Positions 51,330 to 61,094 of a stretch of DNA of 64,000 bases are shown in pieces; the first letter of the stretch is position 1; every line of letters starts with the position of its first letter. The stretch spans positions 62,001 to 126,000 of the forward strand of contig NZ_AUCB01000013.1 in the NCBI RefSeq assembly GCF_000429545.1. The letters are read 5' to 3'. The notes beneath the pieces are model-generated. The model did no database searches. It saw only the letters and a list, made by a program, of their open reading frames with translations, and was not told the origin of the DNA. Source of the DNA: Arenibacter certesii DSM 19833 (GTDB lineage Bacteria > Bacteroidota > Bacteroidia > Flavobacteriales > Flavobacteriaceae). The position numbers and the translations under genes were made by a program.

Positions 51330-52181
51330 TTATCCATCCGTTTCCTCCATTCTCCTTAAAAGTGTTGCTTTCAGTCTATCGATAAACTTGGTTTGGTCAA
51401 TTTTCCGTTCTCTAATTTCGAGAAAAGTTCTATAAACATTTCCGAGTTTGAGTTCAAAGATGTCTTCACAAGCCGAAACCATCTCTTTAATCCCAGCCGT
51501 ACCACTTTTTATCGCTCCTGAAGCCTGTAAGGCATAAATCAATTCAATTAGGTCTGTTTTTGAGGCTGTCCATCCAAGTCGCTCGCCATTTGATAAAGTA
51601 CTCAGTTTATTCTGTACACCGTTTGACAGATCCCTCAAATAACTTAACTCTTCTACGTAATGACTGATTAATAAATCGTAGGCCATAATTTTGGCAATTG
51701 CATTATCGTGGCTTGTGGAAAATTCTGCATCGGTATAAAAATGAGATGTGTTTGACACCAGACTGATTTTATCATTTCCTCGTAAAAAATAGAATTCATC
51801 CAAAAGTTCAGAATCTTCCCTGTAATATTTTATAAAATCTATATTTCGCCGATTGCTTTCTTGTAGTTTATTTATTTCTGAATCGATAAATTCCTGTTGA
51901 GATTTTATGGTGCCAGCAGGTCTGTTTATTAAAAAATTGTAGAGTTTGGCATAAAATTTCAATCTGCTATAAACATAAGGCTTATGTTTTTTAAAGAATA
52001 TGATTTCATTTTGTTTGTCTTGAAATTCACTTTCTCTTACACAAACTCGCAATTGCTGTAAGTATTGTCTTGAAATGGAAATACCTTGTTCAACATTATT
52101 GAAATCGTTAAGATTAGATTCCTCAACTGCTTTTATTTCCTCTTTGTAATTATCTAAAATTTTATGAATCAGCTTATGCAA
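51330..52181 (-). CDS. rteC: RteC-domain regulator
   Basis: A 283-residue helical protein of the RteC family. In CTnDOT, RteC is made after tetracycline induction and activates the excision operon. Recognisable stretches are QEFIDSEINKLQESNRRNID, FIKYYREDSELLDEFYF and GWTASKTDLIELIYALQASG; the last belongs to a C-terminal winged-helix-like region. The rteA/rteB two-component genes and tetQ are not in the window, so the inducing signal may differ. Its promoter-distal neighbour carries the paired 22-bp repeats that may be its targets. Confidence 0.88.
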   Translation of the reverse strand: MHKLIHKILDNYKEEIKAVEESNLNDFNNVEQGISISRQYLQQLRVCVRESEFQDKQNEIIFFKKHKPYVYSRLKFYAKLYNFLINRPAGTIKSQQEFIDSEINKLQESNRRNIDFIKYYREDSELLDEFYFLRGNDKISLVSNTSHFYTDAEFSTSHDNAIAKIMAYDLLISHYVEELSYLRDLSNGVQNKLSTLSNGERLGWTASKTDLIELIYALQASGAIKSGTAGIKEMVSACEDIFELKLGNVYRTFLEIRERKIDQTKFIDRLKATLLRRMEETDG

Positions 52182-52241
52182 AATATTTGGGGCTTTAGAT
52201 TTGGGTTAATTATCAATAAATATGGTTATGTGCTTATTTTT

Positions 52242-53456
52242 TTATGGTGGATTTTTGAAAAAGAATAAAAAACCAATAACAGCCAAGACAATGCTGCCAG
52301 CAATTATAAAAGGGTAGTAAAAACCACCTGCGAGTAACCAAGTCCCTAAAACAGGCCCTAGAATTTGACCAACGCTATTAGTAGAGCTCTGAATAGAAAT
52401 GTTCCTGCCAGTATTTTGCTTTGATATTAATGAGACCGCAGAAAGTAAATTTGGGGTTACCATAGCACCTCCAGCAGCGAAAACAACGATTAACACATAT
52501 ACCAAGTATTCATTCTTAAAAAAGGGAAAGACAATTAAGGATAATCCAGATATAAACAACCCTAATGCAATTTGTTTCTTTGTGGATAAAAACTTCTCTC
52601 CGTAAGTAGCGAACAAAGGTTGTAAAACAGCCATTATTGAACCACATAGCATAAAACCAATACCTATTTGGTTACTGTTAAATCCTAATTCATCTTTCCC
52701 ATATATTGAAAAGACAGTTTCAAACAGCGTTACTACAAATTGGATGACAAACGACAGACCCAGTAATACGACAAAATATTTGGTAAATGTGAATCGCAAG
52801 CTCGCTTTTTGTGTTGTGAACGTATGTACGCGAGTGGTGTTTTTTAACCATTTTGCTACTACAAATAAGACTATAAGTCCTAGAAGAGCGGCAAACAAAA
52901 AGGGTACTGAAAATCGGTCTAAATGCAGCAGACCTATCGTATATTTTAAATGAAGGTCAGTTTGAGACAGAAAGCCACCAATGACAGGGCCAAAAATAAC
53001 ACCAGAGCTAATGGCAACACCCGACCAACCCATTATTTTTGTTCTTCGTTTTTCAGAAGTAATGTCGCTCAAATATGCGTTGCTAACTGGAATAACTGAT
53101 GACGTGAAAATACCACCAAAGATGCGAGCAACATATAGCATCGTCAATGATGTAGCAAGACCGGTAAGTAATTGCATAATTACAAAGCCGATTAGCCCAA
53201 CAATGATAATGGGTTTACGGCCGTATTTATCGGATAGCCTGCCCCAGAGTACAACGAAAAGAAGCTGGAAGAGCGGATAAATACTGGTCAAAAAACCAAT
53301 ATGAAAGTTAATCGAATCAGTATCTAGGTTATCTCCTAAAGCTAATCTTTCGGTATAGTAAGGAAGGGTTGGCAATAAAATACCATAGCCCAACATCACT
53401 ACAAATAAACTCAACAGAATTAAAAATATCCTGTTGAGTTTTTCTTTTCTATCCAT
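52242..53456 (-). CDS. MFS exporter (TetA/multidrug-like)
   Basis: A 404-residue transporter with 12 predicted membrane segments. Motif A is present as GRLSDKYGRKPIII between helices 2 and 3, and the antiporter motif C region as GVIFGPVIGG in helix 5, which points to a proton-coupled drug or metal exporter. Its ATG follows the CopB stop codon without any gap (TAAATG), so the two are translationally coupled. The substrate is unknown; co-operation with copper export, for example of a chelate, is speculative. Confidence 0.85.
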   Translation of the reverse strand: MDRKEKLNRIFLILLSLFVVMLGYGILLPTLPYYTERLALGDNLDTDSINFHIGFLTSIYPLFQLLFVVLWGRLSDKYGRKPIIIVGLIGFVIMQLLTGLATSLTMLYVARIFGGIFTSSVIPVSNAYLSDITSEKRRTKIMGWSGVAISSGVIFGPVIGGFLSQTDLHLKYTIGLLHLDRFSVPFLFAALLGLIVLFVVAKWLKNTTRVHTFTTQKASLRFTFTKYFVVLLGLSFVIQFVVTLFETVFSIYGKDELGFNSNQIGIGFMLCGSIMAVLQPLFATYGEKFLSTKKQIALGLFISGLSLIVFPFFKNEYLVYVLIVVFAAGGAMVTPNLLSAVSLISKQNTGRNISIQSSTNSVGQILGPVLGTWLLAGGFYYPFIIAGSIVLAVIGFLFFFKNPP

Positions 53457-55574
53457 TTATTTTTTACCGATTTTTCGCTTCAATAATTGCGCATTAATAG
53501 CCACTATAATTGTACTCAAACTCATAAATACCGCTCCTACAGCTGGCCCTAAAACAAAGCCAGAAGAGTATAGAACACCTGCAGCTAATGGAATGGCCAC
53601 CACATTATACCCAGTTGCCCAAATTAGGTTCTGAATCATTTTATTGTACGTAGCCTTTCCGAACAAAATTAGGTTTGCAATATCTTGTGGATTGCTATTT
53701 ACCAATATAATATCGGCTGTTTCGGCGGCTACATCAGTACCAGAACCAACAGCGATTCCTACATCAGCTTTGGCAAGTGCGGGCGCATCGTTTACGCCAT
53801 CTCCAGTCATAGCCACAAACTCTCCTTTGTTTTGCAACTCTTCTACAATTTCTACTTTTTGGTGTGGTAGCACTTCGGCATAATAGCCATCCAACCCTAA
53901 TTTTTCACTCACAGCTTTGGCTGTTTTTTCGTTATCCCCAGTTGCCATCAAAACTTTGATATTATTCTTTTTAAATATTTTTATAGCTTCCGCAGATTCA
54001 GGTCTTATTTCATCAGCAAGCGCAATGTATCCTGCTAGTTGTCCTTCAATTAATACAAATACAACAGTTTCAGCAGCGTCACTATAAGCATCTTCAGGAA
54101 TAGTTATTTTTTCATCCCTTAAATAACCAGGACTAACCACTTTTACTTGCTTTCCTTCTACATTTGCCTCTACACCTTTACCAGTGATCGCATTAAAGTT
54201 TTCAGGCTTTGGGATTGTAATATTGTCTTCTTTAACTTTTTTAATAATCCCAACAGCAATTGGATGTTCTGAACTTTGTTCCAATGCACTTGACAGTCTT
54301 AAGATTTCATCGTTTGAATAGGACACATTTACAGATTTGATTCGAGTAACGCCAAAGTCCCCTTTGGTCAAAGTCCCTGTTTTGTCAAATAGTAAGGCGG
54401 ATATCTTACGTGATTCTTCAAAGGCAGTTCTATTACGGATTAATAATCCATTTTGTGCAGATACAGCAGTAGAAATGGCAACTACAAGAGGAATTGCAAG
54501 ACCCAATGCGTGTGGACAAGCGATGACCATAACGGTAACCATTCTTTCTAATGCATACACAAACGGAAAGCCTAAAATCAGCCAAACTGCCAACGTACCA
54601 AAACCAATAGCCAAAGCTATATAAGTCAACCATTTTGCAGCCCTATCGGAAAGGTTTTGCATTTTAGATTTGGTCTTTTGTGCTTCCTCAACCATCGTAA
54701 TAACCTTATTGAGATAGCTGTCTTTTCCTGTATGTTCCACCTTTACCTTTAAAGTGCTATTGCCATTTACTGAACCACCTATTACCTTATCCTTTTCTTC
54801 TTTTTTCACAGGCTTGGACTCCCCTGTAAGCATTGATTCGTTTAAATAACTTGAACCTTCTACTATGATACCATCAGCTGGAACTTTCTCTCCAGGCTTT
54901 ACCAAAATCACGTCATTTTTCAACAAATCTTCAAGTGGTATATCTTCAATAGTGTCGCCTTTTACCCTGTGCGCTTCGGCAGGCATCATACTAACTAAAA
55001 GCTGTAATGCTTTTGAAGCGCCTAATACACTTTTCATTTCTATCCAATGACCAACAAGCATAATAGCAATTAGTGTTGACAGCTCCCAGAAAAAGTCAAC
55101 TCCTCGTAAACCAAAGACAGTTGCAGAACTGTAGAAATAGGCGACACTTATTGCCATAGATATAAGTGTCATCATCCCAGGTGCACCATTCTTTATTTCG
55201 GAAACAAATCCTTTAAGAAAAGGCCATCCGCCATAGAAATATACAATGGTAGAAAGCGCAAAAAGAATATAAGAATTTCCGGGAAGTAAAAATTCATACC
55301 CAAAAAAATCTTGAATCATTGGCGAGAAGAACAATATAGGGATGGTAAGTACTAGCGTTACCCAAAATCGTTTTCTAAAGTCTGCAATCATCATTTTATG
55401 ATGGTCGTGACCCATTTGTCCGTGACCCGGATTATGACCCGAATGGTCTCCACCTCCATTTCTCATTTTGGAATGATCCATTTTGGAATGATCTTCTTTT
55501 TTGTGTTTCATCTTCGAATGGTCCATTTTCGAATGGTCCATTTCTTTGTCTTTGTGATCTTTGTGATTGTCCAT
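53457..55574 (-). CDS. copB: CopB-type copper-exporting P1B ATPase
   Basis: A 705-residue P1B ATPase. The N-terminus is a His/Met/Lys-rich tail with repeated DHSKM units (about 1-62) in place of a CxxC domain. Then come eight membrane helices, the actuator GES motif (LTGESKPVKKEEK), CPH in VMVIACPHALGLAIPL, which marks the CopB (P1B-3) subtype, the phosphorylation site LLFDKTGTLTKG, and the hinge MTGDGVNDAPAL. It exports Cu(II)/Cu(I) or Ag(I). It is the first clear resistance gene of the cargo region and is coupled to the MFS gene downstream. Confidence 0.93.
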   Translation of the reverse strand: MDNHKDHKDKEMDHSKMDHSKMKHKKEDHSKMDHSKMRNGGGDHSGHNPGHGQMGHDHHKMMIADFRKRFWVTLVLTIPILFFSPMIQDFFGYEFLLPGNSYILFALSTIVYFYGGWPFLKGFVSEIKNGAPGMMTLISMAISVAYFYSSATVFGLRGVDFFWELSTLIAIMLVGHWIEMKSVLGASKALQLLVSMMPAEAHRVKGDTIEDIPLEDLLKNDVILVKPGEKVPADGIIVEGSSYLNESMLTGESKPVKKEEKDKVIGGSVNGNSTLKVKVEHTGKDSYLNKVITMVEEAQKTKSKMQNLSDRAAKWLTYIALAIGFGTLAVWLILGFPFVYALERMVTVMVIACPHALGLAIPLVVAISTAVSAQNGLLIRNRTAFEESRKISALLFDKTGTLTKGDFGVTRIKSVNVSYSNDEILRLSSALEQSSEHPIAVGIIKKVKEDNITIPKPENFNAITGKGVEANVEGKQVKVVSPGYLRDEKITIPEDAYSDAAETVVFVLIEGQLAGYIALADEIRPESAEAIKIFKKNNIKVLMATGDNEKTAKAVSEKLGLDGYYAEVLPHQKVEIVEELQNKGEFVAMTGDGVNDAPALAKADVGIAVGSGTDVAAETADIILVNSNPQDIANLILFGKATYNKMIQNLIWATGYNVVAIPLAAGVLYSSGFVLGPAVGAVFMSLSTIIVAINAQLLKRKIGKK

Positions 55575-55585
55575 AGTATTCTGTT

Positions 55586-56317
55586 TTAGGTGTTGGGATA
55601 TTTTAAATTATGTTTTTTAAGATGGTCCGTCAGTATATTTGCAACACTATAGTTGCGATACCAGCGTTTATCTGCGGGAATGATATACCAAGAAGGATCA
55701 TCACAGTTGGTTATTGCCATATTGTAAGCAGCTCTATAGGCATCCCATTGTTTCGCCGCCTTTTCATCTGCGATACTGTATTTCCAGCGTTTATGGGGTT
55801 TTGAAAGTCGTTCCTGAATACGCTCTTTCTGTTCTTCCTTGGAAATATGTAGGAAAAATTTAAGTACGTGAATGTTGCTCAGTCTTAAATGCTGCTCCAA
55901 GTATTTTATAAGTTTGCAACGGTGGGCTAACACTTCCTCCGAAAGTGAATTTGCTACCATAGGCATAAGTAGATCTTCGTAATACGAACGGTTAAACACC
56001 TGGATCATACCCTTGGGGGGAATATGCGGATAGACACGCCATAAAAAGTCATGCTTCAACTCTTCCTCGGTCGGTTTTTTAAACGATTTTACTTGAACGC
56101 CCTGAGGATTCATACTGCTAAGGGAATGACGAATGGTGCCGTCTTTTCCCGAGGTATCCATACCTTGCAGGATAATAAGTAAGCCAAAACGTCCATCGGC
56201 ATAAAACTTATTCTGAAGTTCAAAAAGTTCCTTGCGTAACTGAACCAAACCCTTCTTGCCCTCGTTTTTTGAAATGTTCGAGGGCGGTTGCGTCGAAATT
56301 GTATCTAAATCTATCAT
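55586..56317 (-). CDS. ppk2: Polyphosphate kinase 2
   Basis: A 243-residue P-loop kinase of the PPK2 family: Walker A LQGMDTSGKDGTI, the lid region RFGLLI..LRRV-type helices, Walker B VFNRSYYEDLL and RWKYSIADEKAAKQWDAY near the C-terminus. It transfers phosphate between polyphosphate and nucleoside mono- or diphosphates. The Asp usually starting the Walker B loop (FDRSHY in many) is Asn here (FNRSYY), worth noting for activity. It is 11 bp upstream of the copB start and could share its transcript. Confidence 0.88.
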   Translation of the reverse strand: MIDLDTISTQPPSNISKNEGKKGLVQLRKELFELQNKFYADGRFGLLIILQGMDTSGKDGTIRHSLSSMNPQGVQVKSFKKPTEEELKHDFLWRVYPHIPPKGMIQVFNRSYYEDLLMPMVANSLSEEVLAHRCKLIKYLEQHLRLSNIHVLKFFLHISKEEQKERIQERLSKPHKRWKYSIADEKAAKQWDAYRAAYNMAITNCDDPSWYIIPADKRWYRNYSVANILTDHLKKHNLKYPNT

Positions 56318-56327
56318 TTTTAATGCT

Positions 56328-56621
56328 TTATCGTAATTTTATTCTCATTGCTTCTGAAATGTTTTCAGCATAGACGCCGTAGGCATCTACCAAAAGTCCC
56401 TTTATTCCATCTTTGGAAGATATTGCGTATAGAATGCTATTGTCATCGGTACTGCTCATACCTTCAAAACGATAGGTCTTATCTACCGTAAAATCCTCTG
56501 GATGGATTTCAATTTTCAAGGAAGGACATTCCAAGCATTCTGGCTTTAAGTTGAAGTCATAAGGATAATCGTTTGCCTGTAAATCATTTATGGCTTCTGA
56601 GAGTGTGTCGTAATTTTTCAT
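56328..56621 (-). CDS. Small conserved protein, often misnamed PRPP synthetase
   Basis: A 97-residue acidic protein, MKNYDTLSEAINDLQANDYP, with CLECPSLKIEIHPEDF and a terminal GIKGLLVDAYGVYAENISEA. I recall similar proteins being common in Bacteroidota and carrying automatic names such as phosphoribosylpyrophosphate synthetase, but no PRPP-binding loop is present, so that name should not be used. It lies 10 bp before ppk2. Confidence 0.75.
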   Translation of the reverse strand: MKNYDTLSEAINDLQANDYPYDFNLKPECLECPSLKIEIHPEDFTVDKTYRFEGMSSTDDNSILYAISSKDGIKGLLVDAYGVYAENISEAMRIKLR

Positions 56622-56627
56622 TTGTAT

Positions 56628-57272
56628 TTATTTATAGTTCATTATAAAATAACTGCCATCCGATTCGGTAAATTTCTGAAAGGTCAATAACCCTTTTTCA
56701 TTTAATTTCTCGTTAACAGTATAATTGAGTTGCTTAATGCGAATTCCCAAGGCATAGGCCTTAATGTTAATTTTTGAATTAATATTATTTTCGCTATTAT
56801 TAAATTTTCGGTCGTAAATTTTTATGGTACTTTTTGAGCCAAAAAAATTCAACAAGCCCGAATCAAAACTCATTTCCAATTCTATATCTTCAAGGTTGTC
56901 CAAATCGTAGAGCTCTTTAAATTTTTTAGAGGTGGTATTAATTTCGGTCTCCTTTGATTTTGGGTTTGAAAACGGAAAAGCCATTACCATTACACTTGCC
57001 TCATCAGGCTTACAGCGATAGGTTGTGGTGTATTTATCGGTCGATTTTTTGTCTTTATCAAACAATTCCGTAACTACCTCAATTTCATAGTATCCATTTT
57101 TCTTTATTGTTTCACTGGCTTTGAAAGTTTGTTTATTTAAAAAAGAACCATTTTCATCAAAGTTTTCCCGAATAACAACTCTGCCTGAAATCTGCCCAAT
57201 GAGCATTTCAGTTTGTCCAGTCATTGTGATGCTGAATAAAGTGATTAGTACTATAAAGCCTTGTTTTCTCAT
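56628..57272 (-). CDS. Exported protein of unknown function (TapB/DUF3108-like)
   Basis: A 214-residue protein with a signal peptide (MRKQGFIVLITLFSITMTGQ) and a beta-rich body ending in a one-sided barrel-like pattern (YALGIRIKQLNYTVNEKLNE, KFTESDGSYFIMNYK). Weak similarity in layout to DUF3108/TapB proteins; not certain. It overlaps the start of the PRPP synthetase gene by 4 bp, so it belongs to the same transcript although the products act in different compartments. Confidence 0.6.
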   Translation of the reverse strand: MRKQGFIVLITLFSITMTGQTEMLIGQISGRVVIRENFDENGSFLNKQTFKASETIKKNGYYEIEVVTELFDKDKKSTDKYTTTYRCKPDEASVMVMAFPFSNPKSKETEINTTSKKFKELYDLDNLEDIELEMSFDSGLLNFFGSKSTIKIYDRKFNNSENNINSKINIKAYALGIRIKQLNYTVNEKLNEKGLLTFQKFTESDGSYFIMNYK

Positions 57273-58162
57273 ATATGGTGCATTAATTTTTTTACCTCTT
57301 TTGCCATAATATCACTTAAATCTATTCCATTTGAAGAGTGTGGGATGGTATTACAAGTCACTATTTTTTCTACTCCGGAATCCAATAAATCTTGATAGGC
57401 GTTTCCTGAAAAAACGGCGTGAATGCCTACACAAATAGGTGGTTTCATTCCTGCTTTTTTAAGATGTTGTACGGTTTCAATCATCGTTCGCGCCGTGGAA
57501 ATAATATCATCTACCAAAATGGGTGTAGCATCTTTATATATATCCACATCGGGAACAGAGACTTCTACATCACGGTCACCGTGACGCACCTTTTGTAATA
57601 CCGTAAATGGTGCTCCTGCATTTTTGGCGACTTCTGATACCCATTGTTCACTTTCAGAATCAGGTCCGATAAGTACCGGGTTTTCGATATTTTCTTTAAT
57701 CCATTCTGAAATTGCGTCGGCAGCGTGAATCACTTTATTTGGAATTTGATACACTTCTCCCAACGAACTAATTCTGTGCAAGTGAGGGTCAACTGTGGTA
57801 ATGCTATCGGCGAAACCAGAAATCAATTTTCCGAAGAAACCGGAAGTCACTCCTTCTCCTTCATTAAATACTTTGTCCTGCCGCATATACGCCAAATAGG
57901 GTGCTACCAAACAGGTACACATAGCTCCTAATGATTTGGCTGTGTGGCTTAAAAAATATAGTGACAACAGTTTTTCGTCCGGTTCGTGCAAGGTGCATAC
58001 CAGTACCACACATTTATCTTTAACATCAGACAATATGCGCGTGTATGATTCCCCGTCAGGGAATTTCCTTAATGTGGCTTGACCCACTTCAGCATCCATT
58101 TTTGTAGCCATTAGTTCTGTGAGTTCTTCATTTCCGGGAAGACTGAATAATATTGTTTTCAT
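57269..58162 (-). CDS. prs: Ribose-phosphate pyrophosphokinase
   Basis: A 297-residue PRPP synthetase with both phosphoribosyltransferase-like halves. The PRPP/ribose-phosphate loop is ILVDDIISTARTMIETVQ and the catalytic flexible loop is LQKVRHGDRDVEV; the metal-binding TVDPHLH and ATP-contact YMRQDKVF are also seen. It is more like archaeal-type and accessory forms than the main bacterial Prs (about 315 residues), so it is probably a second, element-borne copy. Directly upstream lies the nucleotide phosphorylase gene (10 bp). Confidence 0.88.
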   Translation of the reverse strand: MKTILFSLPGNEELTELMATKMDAEVGQATLRKFPDGESYTRILSDVKDKCVVLVCTLHEPDEKLLSLYFLSHTAKSLGAMCTCLVAPYLAYMRQDKVFNEGEGVTSGFFGKLISGFADSITTVDPHLHRISSLGEVYQIPNKVIHAADAISEWIKENIENPVLIGPDSESEQWVSEVAKNAGAPFTVLQKVRHGDRDVEVSVPDVDIYKDATPILVDDIISTARTMIETVQHLKKAGMKPPICVGIHAVFSGNAYQDLLDSGVEKIVTCNTIPHSSNGIDLSDIMAKEVKKLMHHI

Positions 58163-58172
58163 AGTATGTTCT

Positions 58173-59675
58173 TTAATTTATAGTTATGATGTCGTTATGG
58201 TTGTTTTCATATTCCAAGGCATAATTAAGTTCACCTTTGGATTCAGCATATATGGTATAAAGCAGTTGGTTCTCTTCGATTTGTTCTCCCAAATGCACAT
58301 TTAGAAGAATCCCTGCCGATTTAGATTGTGGTGCTCCAGAAAGCTTGGCCAGTTTTGCAATTTTACGGTTATCAATTCGTTGCAAAACGCCTGACTTTTC
58401 AGCTTTAATTTCAATTTTATAAGGTGCTAAAACTGGTTTTGAAAATTGACCTTGCGCCTTACAAATGGCTACGAATTTTTCATATGCTTTTCCAGATTTG
58501 AGAATTTTATGTGCGGTTTCCTGTCCCTTTCCTTTTTCTACTTTTCCAGAAAGTTCTAATAGTTCAGTAGCTAAAAGCAATGCTCTTTCTGTTAAGTCTT
58601 TAGGTGCATCTTCCTCATTTTTCAAAACTTTTAATATATCTATGGCTTCTAAAGTTGGACCGATACCCCTTCCAACAGGCTGCGTGCCATCCGTAACTAC
58701 AACTTTTACATTCAACCCAACAGCAGTTCCAACGGTTTCCATATGATTTTTTAGTTTTTCTGCCATTTCGGTACTGCGAACCTTGGCGGTTTCTCCCACG
58801 GGAATATCAATGACCACGTGAGTAGAACCAGCTGCTGCCTTTTTAGAGAGTACTGAAGCGATGAGCTGACCTTCGCTATCAATATCCAAGGCTTTTTCAA
58901 TTTTAATGAGCACATCATCGGCAGGACTTAACTGCGCTGTACCGCCCCAAACAAAACATCCGCCTTCTTTTTCTACTACGGTCTTTATTTCCTCGGAAGA
59001 GAGCGTAACATTGGTCAGTACTTCCATTGTATCTGCTGTGCCTGCTGGCGAAGTGATTGCCCGTGAGGATGTTTTTGGCATAGTAAGACCATACGCGGCA
59101 ACAATGGCAACTACCAATGGTGTTGTCCTATTGCCAGGCAATCCGCCAATACAATGTTTGTCGACCACGATATCCTTGTTCCAGTTCAGTTGCTTTCCGG
59201 AAGCAATCATTGCTTTCGTTAGGTCGGATATTTCATCAATATCCATTCGGTCGCCAGCACAGGCAGTAATAAATGCCGAAAGGTGGATGTTGGAATAATC
59301 GCCTTCCACGATATCGGTTATGATGTTGTTATAGGCCTTATAATCCAGTTTTTTGTTATAGATTTTTGCCCTGACGTGGCTTAAGGATTCAATAGGCTCT
59401 AAATGGGAAACATATAATGTATCGTTTGGGGAAACATTGAGTTTTTTCGCAGCAGCATCTGATAGTCCGATTTCATTAGGCAACAGAATATCAGAATTCA
59501 GGACATTAAGACTTGCTACGATTGATGTATTTGCATTGGATATTCTTATTCGGGTAAGTGCCTCAAACCCTTCTGAAATACAGACGTGGCAATCTTCGCG
59601 CATATACACTACATTTTCGTTTTGGGTATAGATTCCGAGATGTTTATATTTTAATATGTTTGAGTGTGTGTCCAT
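58173..59675 (-). CDS. Thymidine phosphorylase / AMP phosphorylase-like enzyme
   Basis: A 500-residue protein, about 60 residues longer than DeoA owing to an extra N-terminal beta domain (about 1-85), the layout of archaeal AMP phosphorylase. The core holds DKHCIGGLPGNRTTPLVVAI in place of the KHSTGG loop of true thymidine phosphorylases, then KTSSRAITSPAGTADTMEVL and DGTQPVGRGIGPTLEA. The PGNRTT loop suggests that a nucleoside 5'-monophosphate is cleaved by phosphate to base plus ribose-1,5-bisphosphate. That would feed the neighbouring PRPP synthetase module. Substrate choice is inferred. Confidence 0.82.
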   Translation of the reverse strand: MDTHSNILKYKHLGIYTQNENVVYMREDCHVCISEGFEALTRIRISNANTSIVASLNVLNSDILLPNEIGLSDAAAKKLNVSPNDTLYVSHLEPIESLSHVRAKIYNKKLDYKAYNNIITDIVEGDYSNIHLSAFITACAGDRMDIDEISDLTKAMIASGKQLNWNKDIVVDKHCIGGLPGNRTTPLVVAIVAAYGLTMPKTSSRAITSPAGTADTMEVLTNVTLSSEEIKTVVEKEGGCFVWGGTAQLSPADDVLIKIEKALDIDSEGQLIASVLSKKAAAGSTHVVIDIPVGETAKVRSTEMAEKLKNHMETVGTAVGLNVKVVVTDGTQPVGRGIGPTLEAIDILKVLKNEEDAPKDLTERALLLATELLELSGKVEKGKGQETAHKILKSGKAYEKFVAICKAQGQFSKPVLAPYKIEIKAEKSGVLQRIDNRKIAKLAKLSGAPQSKSAGILLNVHLGEQIEENQLLYTIYAESKGELNYALEYENNHNDIITIN

Positions 59676-59703
59676 ATTTTATTGGTTGTTGTGATTTTTC
59701 GAT

Positions 59704-61080
59704 TTATTCTATTTCTTCGATGGTGTATAATTGCGGAATTTCTGCATCCCACCCATAGGTTTCCTTGATGCCTTTTTGCAATGCTTCTGCACTCTCTTTT
59801 TCACCGTGTACAATGAAAATACGTTCGGGTTTGTTTTTTATATTGTCCATCCAGTCCATAAGCTCTGCGTGGTCTGCGTGTGCCGAAAGCCCTTCAATTT
59901 CTGCAACTTCCATATCAAAGGGCACCCATTTTCCATAGACTTTTAGTTCCTTATCGCCTTCCAATAATTTTCTGCCTCGCGTACCTTCAGCTTGATAGCC
60001 TACAAAAAGTAAGGTGTTATTTGGATTTTGTGCCTGTGTTTCAAGATAGTTGAGCATTCTTCCGCCTGTGAGCATTCCGCTTCCTGCAATCACGATTTTT
60101 GGCTTGTTGTCTGTTCTTAATTCCATTGTTTCCCGATAACTGCTTACGACCGTAAAGTGAGAACACATTTCGTCACATTCGTTGTCCTCCAATCTGTGCC
60201 AATCGCGAGTTCTATGAAACAGTTCCAATACATTGGCACCCATCGGGCTGTCCATAATCATTTGTACTCTGGGGATTTTCTTTTCTTTCAATAATTTCCA
60301 AAAGATGAGCATCATTAGCTGGGCACGTTCTACCGAAAAGCTTGGGACAAATAAGCTACCACCTCTGTTGATGGTATCATTTACTAATTTTTCAATATGT
60401 GGAAGTGCTTCTACTTCATCGGGATGAAACCTTCCACCATAAGTGGATTCAATGAAAAGCACATCCGCTTTTTTTGGTTTAAGGGGTGGATAGAGCAATA
60501 AATCATTGGTTCTACCAATGTCTCCTGAAAAGACAAAACGTTTTCCGTGCACATCCAACTCAATATAGGTTGCACCCAGAATATGTCCGTTGTATTGGAA
60601 GCGAGCCCTAATACCATCAAATAACGGAATCCATTGTGATTGTGGAATTCCTTTAAAGTGTGGGATAGTTTTTTCTACATCCTTTAAATCGTAAAGTGGT
60701 TCTGCGGGACTATGTTTGGAATAGCCTTCCTTATTGGCACGTTCGGCTTCTTGCTCCTGTATTTTTGCACTATCATTCAAAATGATTTTTGCAATGTCCA
60801 AAGTAGGATTCGTACCATAAATGGGACCATTGAAGCCTTGTTTTACCAATCTGGGTAAATAGCCTGTATGGTCCATATGACCGTGGGTAAGCAAAACAGC
60901 ATCAATATCACCTACATTAACAGGTGGGTACTCCCAGTTTTTAAGGCGTAATTCCTTTAACCCTTGGAAGAGGCCACAGTCTATAAGTATCTTTCTATCT
61001 CCTGTATCCACCAAATATTTTGAGCCAGTCACGGTGCCTGCCGCTCCCAAAAAGTGGATGTTTATTTTTTTGTTTTTCAT
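59704..61080 (-). CDS. MBL-fold/beta-CASP ribonuclease
   Basis: About 458 residues from ATG 61080 (MKNKKINIHFLGAAGTVTGS); an upstream in-frame ATG at 61110 adds ten unlikely residues. The metallo-beta-lactamase motif is LLTHGHMDHTGYLPRL, the Asp motif FSGDIGRT, then the beta-CASP domain (ESTYGGRFH, PSFSVERAQ) and the RNA-specificity end with GLSAHADHAEL and IVHGEKESA. Relatives are CPSF-73/RNase J-type RNA nucleases. It lies 28 bp upstream of the phosphorylase gene, so RNA breakdown next to nucleotide phosphorolysis is suggested. Confidence 0.9.
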   Translation of the reverse strand: MKNKKINIHFLGAAGTVTGSKYLVDTGDRKILIDCGLFQGLKELRLKNWEYPPVNVGDIDAVLLTHGHMDHTGYLPRLVKQGFNGPIYGTNPTLDIAKIILNDSAKIQEQEAERANKEGYSKHSPAEPLYDLKDVEKTIPHFKGIPQSQWIPLFDGIRARFQYNGHILGATYIELDVHGKRFVFSGDIGRTNDLLLYPPLKPKKADVLFIESTYGGRFHPDEVEALPHIEKLVNDTINRGGSLFVPSFSVERAQLMMLIFWKLLKEKKIPRVQMIMDSPMGANVLELFHRTRDWHRLEDNECDEMCSHFTVVSSYRETMELRTDNKPKIVIAGSGMLTGGRMLNYLETQAQNPNNTLLFVGYQAEGTRGRKLLEGDKELKVYGKWVPFDMEVAEIEGLSAHADHAELMDWMDNIKNKPERIFIVHGEKESAEALQKGIKETYGWDAEIPQLYTIEEIE

Positions 61081-61094
61081 CGTTATAGTATATA

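Noticed and set aside
56328-56621. Name PRPP synthetase for the 97-residue protein
   Set aside because: No PRPP loop or nucleotide-binding motif; the real PRPP synthetase is the gene at 57269-58162.
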